NCBI RefSeq assembly: GCF_031581025.1
Contig: NZ_JAVLCA010000001.1
From: Salibaculum sp031581025
GTDB taxonomy: Bacteria; Pseudomonadota; Alphaproteobacteria; Rhodobacterales; Rhodobacteraceae
Reading direction: 5' to 3' (one strand)
DNA: 64,000 nucleotides
Part shown: positions 28,228 through 36,504 of the stretch, one piece after another
How the letters are laid out: each line of letters begins with the position of its first letter
How positions within the stretch are numbered: position 1 is the first letter of the stretch
Translations under genes and position numbers: made by a program
The notes under the pieces: generated by a model
Told to the model about the DNA's origin: nothing
The model's input: only the letters and a program-made list of their open reading frames with translations
The model's database searches: none

Positions 28228-29202
28228 ATGACCGAACCACTCCGCTGGGGCATCCTTGGGGCCGCCAGTTTCGCCCGCGATCAGATGGCGCCGGCCATCC
28301 ACATGGCTGACAATGCCGAACTGGCCGCGCTGGCCACCTCCGACCCGGCAAAGGCCCGGCCATTCCAGGCGATGCAGCCGCGGCTGCGCCTGCATGACAG
28401 CTATGACGCCCTGCTCGCCGACCCTGATATCGACGCAGTCTATGTGCCGCTGCCCAATCACCTGCACGTGGAATGGACGCGCAAGGCGCTGGAGGCGGGC
28501 AAGCATGTGCTGACCGAAAAACCGATCGCGCTCAAGGCCGAGGAGATCGACGCCCTGATCGCCCTGCGCGACAAGACCGGGCTGCTCGCGACCGAGGCCT
28601 ACATGATCGTTCATCACCCGCAATGGCAGCGCGCGCGCGAAATCCTGCAGTCCGGCGCCATCGGCACCCTGAGCCATGTCGAGGGGGTCTTCTGCTACAA
28701 CAACGCCGACGACCCGGCGAACGTGCGCAACGATGCCGCCAAGGGCGGCGGCGGCATCCCTGATATCGGCGTCTATACTTACGGCAGCACCCGCTGGGCG
28801 ACGGGGCAGGAGCCGAGCGAGATCACCCATGCCGACCTGGCCTTCGAAAACGGCGTCGACGTGCTGGCCCGGGTTTCCGCCAGCTTCGAGACCTTCACCG
28901 CGCATTTCGTGAACGCGATGCGCCTGCATCCCTTCCAGGAAATGCTCTTCATGGGCGATACCGGCTGGCTGCGGCTGACGGCCCCCTTCAACCCGCTCGT
29001 CTTCGGCGAGGCGAAACTCGAACTGCGCACGCGCGAGGCCGAGTGGACGGAACGGTTCCCCTCGGACAATCACTACAGGCTGCAGGTCGAGAATTTCGGT
29101 CGGACGGTCCGGCATGGCTCCTCCTATCCCTGGTCGCTGGAAGATGCCCGCGGCACTCAGGCCATGATCGACACTGTTTTCGAAAGGGGCGGACGGGGCT
29201 AG
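28228..29202 (+). CDS. Gfo/Idh/MocA-family oxidoreductase
   Basis: 324 residues. The N-terminal Rossmann fold starts with WGILGAASFARDQMAPAI; the family motif LTEKPIAL with its catalytic Lys follows at about residue 95, then the alpha/beta substrate domain with GGGGIPDIGVYT. These enzymes oxidise or reduce sugars, inositols or trans-dihydrodiols with NAD(P). A strong AAGGGAGGA site precedes the ATG. It stands with two small genes downstream that give no clue to the substrate, so I leave it unnamed. Confidence 0.9.
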   Translation: MTEPLRWGILGAASFARDQMAPAIHMADNAELAALATSDPAKARPFQAMQPRLRLHDSYDALLADPDIDAVYVPLPNHLHVEWTRKALEAGKHVLTEKPIALKAEEIDALIALRDKTGLLATEAYMIVHHPQWQRAREILQSGAIGTLSHVEGVFCYNNADDPANVRNDAAKGGGGIPDIGVYTYGSTRWATGQEPSEITHADLAFENGVDVLARVSASFETFTAHFVNAMRLHPFQEMLFMGDTGWLRLTAPFNPLVFGEAKLELRTREAEWTERFPSDNHYRLQVENFGRTVRHGSSYPWSLEDARGTQAMIDTVFERGGRG

Positions 29203-29226
29203 ACTGCCGATACAGGAGGAATCGCC

Positions 29227-29541
29227 ATGGCCGACCCCAACGAATTCGACGACGTGATGCCCGAGAACACGGCCCGGCGCGACGCGCGCCGGCCGCTGGA
29301 TGAGAACCTCTTCACCCGGTTGATCTACATGATCATCGTCGGAGTCATGCTGTCGTTCGTGGGAACCGTGCTCGGGATCGTGGCGCTGATCCAGTTCGTC
29401 CTGACCCTGGTCAACAACAAGGTGCCCAACGACCGGCTGGCCGAGTTCGGCACCACGCTGGGAATCTGGGTGGCCAAGGCGGCTCGCTACCAGGCCTTCG
29501 CCTCGGAGGAAAAGCCCTGGCCTTGGACCGAACTGGACTAG
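29227..29541 (+). CDS. DUF4389 membrane protein
   Basis: 104 residues. Two membrane helices at about residues 30-62 are followed by an amphipathic stretch and the terminal KPWPWTEL motif, which marks DUF4389. Function of the family is unknown; it is a small inner-membrane protein. GGAGGAATC precedes the ATG, 24 bases after the oxidoreductase stop, so it is probably in the same transcript. Confidence 0.85.
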   Translation: MADPNEFDDVMPENTARRDARRPLDENLFTRLIYMIIVGVMLSFVGTVLGIVALIQFVLTLVNNKVPNDRLAEFGTTLGIWVAKAARYQAFASEEKPWPWTELD

Positions 29542-29568
29542 GCAGGCGGCGGACAGGAGGGCAGGCGA

Positions 29569-29838
29569 ATGGCCGGCGGATGGTCGCGCGACGGCGCGGT
29601 AAGCGAACAGATCGAAGCCTCGATCGGGGATGAACTGGCCCGCCTCAAGGCCCGTCGAGGCCCGCGCGGCGGAAGCCTGACCCATTGCGCCGAATGCGAG
29701 GAACCGATCCCCGAAAAGCGCCGCGCAGCGATCCCCGGCGTGAAACTCTGCATCGACTGCGCGTCCGAGCGCGACAGCCGCAACGCCCCGCGCGGCGGCA
29801 TCAACCGGCGCGGGTCCAAGGACAGCCAGTTGAAATAG
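29569..29838 (+). CDS. DksA/TraR-type C4 zinc-finger protein
   Basis: 89 residues. A short helical N-terminus precedes a zinc finger with the DksA/TraR pattern: HCAECEEPIPEKRRAA, then GVKLCIDC. It lacks the long coiled-coil of DksA, so it resembles the short TraR/YbiI group, which can enter the RNA polymerase secondary channel. AGGAGGGCAGGCG precedes the ATG. It closes a three-gene run with the oxidoreductase and DUF4389 genes. Confidence 0.85.
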   Translation: MAGGWSRDGAVSEQIEASIGDELARLKARRGPRGGSLTHCAECEEPIPEKRRAAIPGVKLCIDCASERDSRNAPRGGINRRGSKDSQLK

Positions 29839-29869
29839 GGGCGCTGCCCCTCTTGGCCTGCGGCCAATT

Positions 29870-30050
29870 CACCCCGGGATATTTTCGGCCAGAAGAAGCA
29901 ATGGTTTTTTAACCTTAACGGGCCATGATGGGATCGCGGTACAGGCGGGACGCCGATGACCGCGCCAGAAGACGCACGGACGCGTTTCGCACGGGGGGGC
30001 GACTTTGCGCGTCCCCCCGTGTTTCTTCTGGCCCCAAATATCCCCGCCGG
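29870..30050. repeat. inverted pair of GGGATATTT..GGCCAGAAGAA repeats
   Basis: About 25 bases at 29875-29899 recur in reverse complement at 30021-30046 with three or four differences. They flank a gene-free interval of the convergent dksA-like and pepF genes. Sequences of this type often follow stop codons in Rhodobacterales; the role is unknown. Confidence 0.55.
29990..30029 (+). terminator. hairpin terminator between dksA-like gene and pepF
   Basis: CACGGGGGG (29990-29998) pairs with CCCCCCGTG (30013-30021), followed by TTTCTTCT. Confidence 0.6.
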
Positions 30051-30086
30051 AGGCTCCCGACAGGGGCCACCGCGCCAGAGGGCGGG

Positions 30087-31901
30087 TCAGTCCTCCATGG
30101 CTTCCAGCTCGTCGATCATGCCTTCGATCATGCTCAGGCCCTTGTCCCAGAAGGCGGGGTCGGCGGCATCCAGCCCGAAGGGCGCCAGCAGGTCGGAATG
30201 GTGCTTGGACCCGCCGGCCTTGAGCATCTCGAAGTATTTCTCCTGGAATCCTTCGGGCGCGGCCTCGTAGGCGGCGTAGAGCGCGTTCACCAGCCCGTCG
30301 CCGAATGCATAGGCGTAGACATAGAAGGGCGCGTGCACGAAATGCGGGATATAGGCCCAGAAGGTCTCGTAGCCCTCCATGAACTCGAACACGGGGCCGA
30401 GGGATTCGCCCTGGACGCTCATCCACAGCGCGTTGATGTCATCGGGGGTCAGCTCGCCGCCGCGCCGCGCTTCGTGCAGCTTGCACTCGAAATCGTAGAA
30501 GGCGATTTGACGGACGACGGTGTTGATCATGTCCTCGACCTTGCCGGCCAGAAGGACCTTGCGTTCCGCCTGGCTGGGGGCTTCGGCGAGCAGCTTGCGG
30601 AAGGTCAGCATCTCGCCGAAGACCGAGGCCGTTTCGGCCAGCGTCAAGGGGGTGGACGAGAGCAGCTCGCCCTGCTTGGCGGCCAGCACCTGGTGCACGC
30701 CGTGGCCCAGCTCATGCGCGAGCGTCATGACATCGCGCGGTTTGCCCAGGTAGTTGAGCATCACGTAGGGGTGCGCGGTGCTCACCGTGGGGTGGGCAAA
30801 GGCCCCTGGGGCCTTGCCCGGCTTGACCGGCGCGTCGATCCAGCCGCGTTCGAAAAACGGCTGTGCGAGCTCGGCCATGCGCGGGTCGAAGCCGGCATAG
30901 GCGCTCATCACCGTCTCGCGGGCCTCGTCCCAGTCCACGATCCGGTCGCTTTCCATGGGCAGGGGCGCGTTGCGGTCCCAGACCTGCATCTTGTTGAGGC
31001 CCAGCCACTTGGCCTTGAGATTGTAGTATCGGTGCGACAGGCGCGGATAGGCGGCGACCACGGCGTTGCGCAGGGCCTCGACCACAGGTGCCTCGACGTC
31101 GTTGGCTAGATGGCGGCCCGCCTGCGGGCTGGGCATCCCGCGCCAGCGGTCCTCGATTTCCTTCTCCTTGGCCAGCGTGTTGTGGACGCGGGCAAAGAGG
31201 CTGACATTCTGTCCAAAGACCCGGGCCAGTTCGCGCGCGCCCGCCTCGCGGGTGGCGCGATCCTGCTCGGAGAGCAGGTTCAGCGTCGCCTCGATGCCCT
31301 GTGCCTCGCCGTCAACATTGAATTCCAGCCCCGCGATGGTCTCGTCGAACAGCTTGTTCCAGGCCGAGGCCCCGACAACAGACTGATCGTGCAGGAATTT
31401 CTCCAGCTCGTCCGAGAGTTGATTGGGCTTCATCTTGCGGATGCGGTCGAAGACAGGCTTGTAGCGGGCCAGGTCGGCATCGGCGGCCAGAAGATCCTGC
31501 AGCGCACCCTCGTTCAGGCGGTTAAATTCCAGCGACCAGAAGACCAGCGGCGTGGTGAAGCTGGTGATCCGGTCCTGGCAGTCCGAGATGAACTTGGCCC
31601 GGTCGGGGTCGGTCGTCTTCTGATAATAGCGCAGGCCGGCAAAGGACATGATGCGCCCGGCGATGATGTCGATCTGCTCGTAGCGTTGCACGGCCTCCAG
31701 CATCTGCGCCGCGTCCAGTCCGGCCAGCTTGCCCTCGTAGTCGGCGGCAAAGCTGCGGCAGGCCTCTTCCAGCCAGTCGAGATCACGTTTGAGCGCGGGC
31801 GCGTCCGGGGCCTCGTAGAGATCGCTCAGGTCCCATTCGGGCAGGTCGCCCAGCGGTCGCCCTCCGCTGGCGTTGGCGTCGAATACCGGCTGCTTGGTCA
31901 T
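30087..31901 (-). CDS. pepF: oligoendopeptidase F (M3 family)
   Basis: 604 residues, full length. A cytosolic zinc peptidase that cuts oligopeptides. The HEXXH zinc motif appears in TLAHELGHGVHQ at about residue 390, with the third ligand Glu in the following SLxETAS-like segment (LAETASVFGEML). N-terminal helical lobes are complete. A GGAGAGG site lies before the ATG at 31901. Convergent with the dksA-like gene. Not linked to an obvious peptide transporter here. Confidence 0.93.
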   Translation of the reverse strand: MTKQPVFDANASGGRPLGDLPEWDLSDLYEAPDAPALKRDLDWLEEACRSFAADYEGKLAGLDAAQMLEAVQRYEQIDIIAGRIMSFAGLRYYQKTTDPDRAKFISDCQDRITSFTTPLVFWSLEFNRLNEGALQDLLAADADLARYKPVFDRIRKMKPNQLSDELEKFLHDQSVVGASAWNKLFDETIAGLEFNVDGEAQGIEATLNLLSEQDRATREAGARELARVFGQNVSLFARVHNTLAKEKEIEDRWRGMPSPQAGRHLANDVEAPVVEALRNAVVAAYPRLSHRYYNLKAKWLGLNKMQVWDRNAPLPMESDRIVDWDEARETVMSAYAGFDPRMAELAQPFFERGWIDAPVKPGKAPGAFAHPTVSTAHPYVMLNYLGKPRDVMTLAHELGHGVHQVLAAKQGELLSSTPLTLAETASVFGEMLTFRKLLAEAPSQAERKVLLAGKVEDMINTVVRQIAFYDFECKLHEARRGGELTPDDINALWMSVQGESLGPVFEFMEGYETFWAYIPHFVHAPFYVYAYAFGDGLVNALYAAYEAAPEGFQEKYFEMLKAGGSKHHSDLLAPFGLDAADPAFWDKGLSMIEGMIDELEAMED

Positions 31902-31962
31902 GTGGGCCTCTCCTTGTTGGGGTCTGTCCTTACCTATGAGTGCGGCCCCGGCTTGACCAGTG

Positions 31963-33549
31963 CTAGCCGTAGCGCGCCAGCATCGCGTGCAGGTCGGCCA
32001 GGGTGTTGATCTCGGCCAGGGGCTTGTCGTGGCGCCACCGGGCCATGCGCGGAAAGCGCAGGGCGATGCCGGACTTGTGACGCGGGCTTTCCTGGATGCC
32101 CTCGAAGGCGATCTCGAAGACCAGCACCGGCGGCACCTGCCGGACCGGGCCGAAGCGTTGCAGCGTGTTGCGGCGCACCCATTGGGTGATCTCGCGGAAT
32201 TCCGCGTCCGTCAGGCCCGAATAGGCCTTGGTGAAGGGGGTGAAGCCCTCGCCGTCGCGCACCGCGAAGGTGAAGTCGGTGAAAAGATTGGCCCGGCGGC
32301 CAGAGCCCGACTGCGCGTAGATCATCACAGCGTCCACGGTGAGCGGGTCCACCTTCCATTTCCACCAGTCGCCCTTCTTGCGGCCCGACAGGTAGGGCGA
32401 GGCGCGCCGTTTCAGCATCAGCCCCTCGGCATTGTGCGCGCGCGACTCGGCGCGGACCTCGGCCAGGGCGTCCCAGCTGTCGGCCGTCACCTCGGGCGAC
32501 AGACGCAGCGGTGCGGCCTCGGGCAGATCGGCGGTGAGCGCTTCGAGCCCCGCGCGGCGCTGGTCCAGCGGCTGGTCGCGGATGTCCTGCCCGCCCTGTT
32601 CGAGCAGGTCATAGGCCATCAGGACCACGGGCACCTGCGCCAGCAGCTTTTTCGGCACGCTCTTGCGGCCGATGCGTTTTTGCAGCGCGTTGAAGGGCAG
32701 GGGGCCGTCGCGCCAGGCCAGCACCTCGCCGTCGATCACCGTGCCCGGCGGCAGGTAGTCGATCAGCTGGCCCAGCTCGGGGAAGCGGTCGGTCATCAAG
32801 TCCTCGCCCCGCGACCACAGGTGGTGCTGGCCGCCGCGCAGCACCAGTTGCCCGCGGATGCCGTCCCACTTGCGGTCGATGAACCAGTCGGACGGCGGGC
32901 CGAGCTCGGCCAGATCCTCGAGTTGGTAGGCCAGGTAGAAGGGATAGGGGCGCGACAGGTCGGCGCCGGGGTCATGGGCCTCGATCAGGGCGGTCCAGGT
33001 CGTGCTTTCCGGGGTCCAGGCGCCCATCAGCTTGTGTGTCAGGTCGGCCGCGTCCTGGCCCGTGGCCTGCGCCAGCGCGCGGGTCATGAGTTTCTGGCTG
33101 ACCCCGATGCGAAAGCCGCCCGTCAGCAACTTGGTGAAGAGGAACCGCTCGGTCCGGTCAAGGCTGTTCCAGGCGTCCAGGATACCGGCCTTCTGCGCCG
33201 TCTCGTCCAGTTTCGACAGGCGTTGCAACTCGCCGATCCAGTGATGCAGCGGCCGGTCGCTTTCGCTGGCGGGGGGCGGCAGGACCAGGGCGATGGTCTC
33301 GGCCAGGTCGCCCACCACCGGATAGCTTTCCTCGAAGAGCCACAGCGGAATGCCCGCCCGTTCGGCGGCCCATTCGCGCAGCCGCGCCGTGGTGATGACG
33401 CGGCGCGGGCGACGACCCGAGAACAGCGCCACGCACCACAGCTTGTCGGCATCCTGCGCCGTGGCGAAAAAGTCGGCCATGGCCGCGACCTTTGCCGTGG
33501 TCTTCGTGGTCTGGTCCAGCGTGGTGAACAGCCGGGCGAAATCCTTCAT
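31963..33549 (-). CDS. ATP-dependent DNA ligase, repair type (Exo-associated)
   Basis: 528 residues. A nucleotidyltransferase ligase with adenylation Lys227 in FIDRKWDGIRG, motif III-like TVIDGEVLAW, motif IV EGLMLKRR and motif V WWKWKVDPL, plus an N-terminal DNA-binding domain and a C-terminal OB fold. Matches the ligase of the bacterial Exo/Lig/Lhr-Core/phosphoesterase repair cluster, also annotated as cisplatin-damage-response ligase. Start overlaps the stop of the exonuclease by four bases. The helicase and phosphoesterase partners are not in this window. It is not the replicative NAD-dependent ligase. Confidence 0.92.
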   Translation of the reverse strand: MKDFARLFTTLDQTTKTTAKVAAMADFFATAQDADKLWCVALFSGRRPRRVITTARLREWAAERAGIPLWLFEESYPVVGDLAETIALVLPPPASESDRPLHHWIGELQRLSKLDETAQKAGILDAWNSLDRTERFLFTKLLTGGFRIGVSQKLMTRALAQATGQDAADLTHKLMGAWTPESTTWTALIEAHDPGADLSRPYPFYLAYQLEDLAELGPPSDWFIDRKWDGIRGQLVLRGGQHHLWSRGEDLMTDRFPELGQLIDYLPPGTVIDGEVLAWRDGPLPFNALQKRIGRKSVPKKLLAQVPVVLMAYDLLEQGGQDIRDQPLDQRRAGLEALTADLPEAAPLRLSPEVTADSWDALAEVRAESRAHNAEGLMLKRRASPYLSGRKKGDWWKWKVDPLTVDAVMIYAQSGSGRRANLFTDFTFAVRDGEGFTPFTKAYSGLTDAEFREITQWVRRNTLQRFGPVRQVPPVLVFEIAFEGIQESPRHKSGIALRFPRMARWRHDKPLAEINTLADLHAMLARYG

Positions 33550-34556
33550 TCCGCTTCGCCCCCGTCCAGCGATTCGCCGTCGTATTCGGTGCTGACCACA
33601 TGGGCGTCATAGCCCTCGGCCGCCAGCCAGCGGCGGAACTGGCCGGTGTAGCCGTGGGTGACGAAGACCCGCTCGGCGCCGGTGGCGCGGATCGCAGCGT
33701 TCAGGCCCTGCCAATCCGCGTGGTCCGAGACGATGAAGCCCCGGTCGGCCGCTCGCCTGCGGCGCACCCCGCGCAGGGCCATCCAGCCGCTGGCAAAGGC
33801 GCTGGCCTGGGGTGTGAACCGCCGCGCCCAGGTCGACCCGAGGGCCGAGGGCGGGGCAAGGACCAGCGCCCCGGCGCGCGCCTTGAGGTCGGTCTCGGGG
33901 GTGACCTGCTCGGTGTCGGGCAGCGTGATGCCCTGGGTGCGCAGCACCGCGTTGGTGGTGTCGATTGCGCCATGGGTCAGGATCGGGCCGATGCCGGGAT
34001 CGACCAGCCGCAACAGCCGCTGCGCCTTGCCAAGCGCATAGGCCCCCAGCAGCGAAAACCGCCCGGCGGCGGCATTCGCGGCCCACCAGGTGTTGATCTG
34101 GTCGGTCAGAACATCCTGCGGGGTCCAGTTGAAGACCGGCAGCCCGAAGGTGCATTCGGTGATGAAGGCGTGGCAGGGCACCGGGTCGAAGGGCTCCGAC
34201 AGCCCGTCATCGACGGTCTTGTAATCGCCCGAGACGACCCAGACCTCTCCGCCGACCTCGACGCGGATCTGCGCCGAGCCGGGCACATGGCCGGCCGGAT
34301 GGAACGAGACCCTGGCGCCCCCGATTCGGGTCGGGGTGGCGTAGCGCGTTGTTTGCAGGTCGATCTCCGCGCCCAACCTGTGGCGAATCACCGGGGCCGC
34401 GGCTTCGGTCGCCATGTAGCTGTCCATGCCCGCGCGGGCATGGTCGGCGTGGCCATGGGTGATCAGGGCGCGGGGCACGGGGCGCCAGGGGTCGATCCAG
34501 AAATCGCCCGCCGGGCAGTAGATGCCCGCCTCGGTGAAGGTCAGAACCCCGCTCAT
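33546..34556 (-). CDS. ligase-associated metallo-beta-lactamase-fold DNA exonuclease
   Basis: 336 residues. Metallo-beta-lactamase nuclease of the SNM1/beta-CASP type, with the zinc motif THGHADHA near residue 33, a later GHVPGSAQI (His), GDYK and the C-terminal VSDHADW and VTHGYT blocks. Members are manganese-dependent nucleases in a repair cluster with an ATP-dependent ligase. The stop overlaps the ligase start, so they are co-translated. Function is inferred from family and neighbour. Confidence 0.9.
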   Translation of the reverse strand: MSGVLTFTEAGIYCPAGDFWIDPWRPVPRALITHGHADHARAGMDSYMATEAAAPVIRHRLGAEIDLQTTRYATPTRIGGARVSFHPAGHVPGSAQIRVEVGGEVWVVSGDYKTVDDGLSEPFDPVPCHAFITECTFGLPVFNWTPQDVLTDQINTWWAANAAAGRFSLLGAYALGKAQRLLRLVDPGIGPILTHGAIDTTNAVLRTQGITLPDTEQVTPETDLKARAGALVLAPPSALGSTWARRFTPQASAFASGWMALRGVRRRRAADRGFIVSDHADWQGLNAAIRATGAERVFVTHGYTGQFRRWLAAEGYDAHVVSTEYDGESLDGGEAE

Positions 34557-34604
34557 GTCCCTGTTCTAGCGCCGGCCCGGCCCCGGTAAACCGGTAAAGC
34601 GGGT

Positions 34605-35549
34605 TCAGGTCGCCTGCCGACGGAGATCGTCAAAAAGCGCGACACTGCGGTCGAAAACTGTGTCACGCAGGGCCGGTTTTTCCAGGATCACCTCGTGCCG
34701 GGCGCCGGGCAGGATCACCAGCTCGCCGCGGGGCCAGTGGGCCATGCGGCTACGGATACGGGAGGTGTCGACGATCTGCTCGTCCGAGCCCAGAAAACAC
34801 AGGCAGGGCAGGGCGGGGGCCGCGCGCTGGGACAGGGCGCGCGTCTCGGTCAGGGCCGCGTGCAGCCAGTGCAGCGAGGGCCCGCCAAGGCCAAGCGCCG
34901 GCTCCGCGCGCAATTGTTCCTCCAGCAGATCGAACATGGCGCGATCGCTGGTGAGGGTGTTACCCTCAAACCCCTCGCGCAGGACATAGCTCTCGGCCTG
35001 CTGGCCGGGGGCGACGACATGGGAAAAGCCCAGAGGGCGGCTGACCGAACTCAGCCCCCAGGCCAGCGGCCGCAGGGGCGGGGCCATGGAAATCCCCCAC
35101 ATTGGTGCGGAAAAGACCGCTGTTTCAACTGGATAGCCTTCCATGACCGCGCGCAGGCCGATGGCCCCGCCCATGGAATGGGCCAGCAGGTGGAAAGGCT
35201 CCGGCAGGCCCAGGGCGCGGGCATGGTCCACCGCGGCACGCGCATCGTGCTGGTAGTCGGTGAACCGGTCCACGTGGCCCACCGCCGGATCGTCGTGCAG
35301 CCGGTCGGCCAGTCCCTGCCCGCGCCAATCGATGGCCAGCGCGGCATAGCCGCGCGCGGCGAACTCCGCGGCGGCGGGGCCGTATTTCTCGACATATTCG
35401 GTGCGGCCGGGGAAGATCAGAACGGTGCCGCGGGCCTCGTCCAGCGGCCAGTGGCCGAGGCGCAGGCGCACCCCATCCTGCGCCGATACCCAGTGGGCGG
35501 CGCCGGTTGCGTTACACGCCGTGCGCGCGTTGTAGGGGGCCTGCTCCAC
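34605..35549 (-). CDS. alpha/beta hydrolase, lysophospholipase-like
   Basis: 314 residues. The catalytic elbow is LLAHSMGGAIG and the His lies in LPGARHEVILE; LIFPGRTEYVEKYG matches the PldB/monoacylglycerol-lipase family. Cytosolic or membrane-associated, likely acting on lysophospholipids or monoglycerides, unproven here. A downstream gene lies 48 bases away on the same strand (the exonuclease); the SCP2 protein is seven bases upstream, so co-transcription with it is likely. Confidence 0.87.
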   Translation of the reverse strand: MEQAPYNARTACNATGAAHWVSAQDGVRLRLGHWPLDEARGTVLIFPGRTEYVEKYGPAAAEFAARGYAALAIDWRGQGLADRLHDDPAVGHVDRFTDYQHDARAAVDHARALGLPEPFHLLAHSMGGAIGLRAVMEGYPVETAVFSAPMWGISMAPPLRPLAWGLSSVSRPLGFSHVVAPGQQAESYVLREGFEGNTLTSDRAMFDLLEEQLRAEPALGLGGPSLHWLHAALTETRALSQRAAPALPCLCFLGSDEQIVDTSRIRSRMAHWPRGELVILPGARHEVILEKPALRDTVFDRSVALFDDLRRQAT

Positions 35550-35556
35550 GGGCGGG

Positions 35557-35847
35557 TCAGCCCAGCACGCCAGCCAGCTTCATGGCCATGCCCATGTCGC
35601 CGTCCACCGACAGTTTGCCGGACATGAAGGCCGCGGTGGGGTTTTCCTCGCCGTCGAGGATCGCCTTGAAGGTCTCGGCGTTGGCGGTCAGCGTGACATC
35701 GGCCGCGTCGTCGGCAGCCCGGGCGCCGTCGCTGTCGATCATCACCGCGCCCGCATCCTCGATCACGAACTTGGCGGTGCCGTCGAAATCGGCGCCCTCC
35801 ATCTTGGCGTTCAGGGCGGTGACGGCTTCGGAGATTACATCGCTCAT
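35557..35847 (-). CDS. SCP2 sterol-binding domain protein
   Basis: 96 residues from the ATG at 35847, with AGAGGA upstream; a longer form from 35892 is unlikely. The whole protein is an SCP2 lipid-binding domain (VTLTANAETFKAILDGEENPTAAFMSGKLSVDGDM). These bind hydrophobic ligands. It lies just upstream of the lysophospholipase-like gene, a hint of a lipid role. TPR gene on the other strand starts 74 bases away. Confidence 0.9.
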   Translation of the reverse strand: MSDVISEAVTALNAKMEGADFDGTAKFVIEDAGAVMIDSDGARAADDAADVTLTANAETFKAILDGEENPTAAFMSGKLSVDGDMGMAMKLAGVLG

Positions 35848-35920
35848 GTCTGTCGGTCCTCTTGCTGGAATGTGACCACCCGCCTCTGGCATCGGGCGCT
35901 CGCTGCGTTACATTGCATGT

Positions 35921-36481
35921 ATGGGCATCGACAGACACGGCTTCAAACATATCGTGGCGGCATTTGTGCTGGCAGTGGGGTTTTCCACACCCGGCGCGGC
36001 CCAGACCGACCGGCTGGATCGCCTTTTTGACGATCTCAAGACCGCCGACAGTGACCAGGCCGCCCGGATCGAGGCACAGATTCGCGAGGCCTGGTCGAAA
36101 AGCGGTTCTCCGGCCATGGACCTGCTGCTGCGACGGGGCCGCGAGGCGCTGCAGGCCGGCGAGGTCAAGCGCGCCGCCGAGCATCTGACCGCCCTGATCG
36201 ACCATGCGCCGGATTTCGCCGAAGGCTATCACACCCGCGCCACCGCCTATTTCGCACAGGACCTCTACGGCCCCGCGGTTGAGGATCTGCGCCGCGCGCT
36301 GGTGCTCAATCCGCGCCACTTCGGGGCCATGACCGGCTTTGCCCGCATCCTGGAGGAATTGGACCGCCCCGCGGAAGCGCTTGAGGTCTACCGTCGAATC
36401 GAGAACATTAGCCCCAATTCGCCCGACCTGTCGCAGGCCATCGAACGGCTGGAAGTGCAGCTGGACGGGTCAACGCTCTGA
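35921..36481 (+). CDS. periplasmic TPR-repeat protein
   Basis: 186 residues. A signal peptide is likely at residues 1-28 (hydrophobic stretch IVAAFVLAVGFSTPGAAQ with an AAQ cleavage site). Two to three tetratricopeptide repeats follow (AEHLTALIDHAPDFAEGYHTRATAYF; AVEDLRRALVLNPRHFGAMTGFARI). TPR proteins scaffold other proteins; no partner can be named. The helicase gene starts 24 bases after it, so they may share a message. Confidence 0.87.
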   Translation: MGIDRHGFKHIVAAFVLAVGFSTPGAAQTDRLDRLFDDLKTADSDQAARIEAQIREAWSKSGSPAMDLLLRRGREALQAGEVKRAAEHLTALIDHAPDFAEGYHTRATAYFAQDLYGPAVEDLRRALVLNPRHFGAMTGFARILEELDRPAEALEVYRRIENISPNSPDLSQAIERLEVQLDGSTL

Positions 36482-36504
36482 CCCTTCCCCTCAAGGGGGC
36501 CCCC

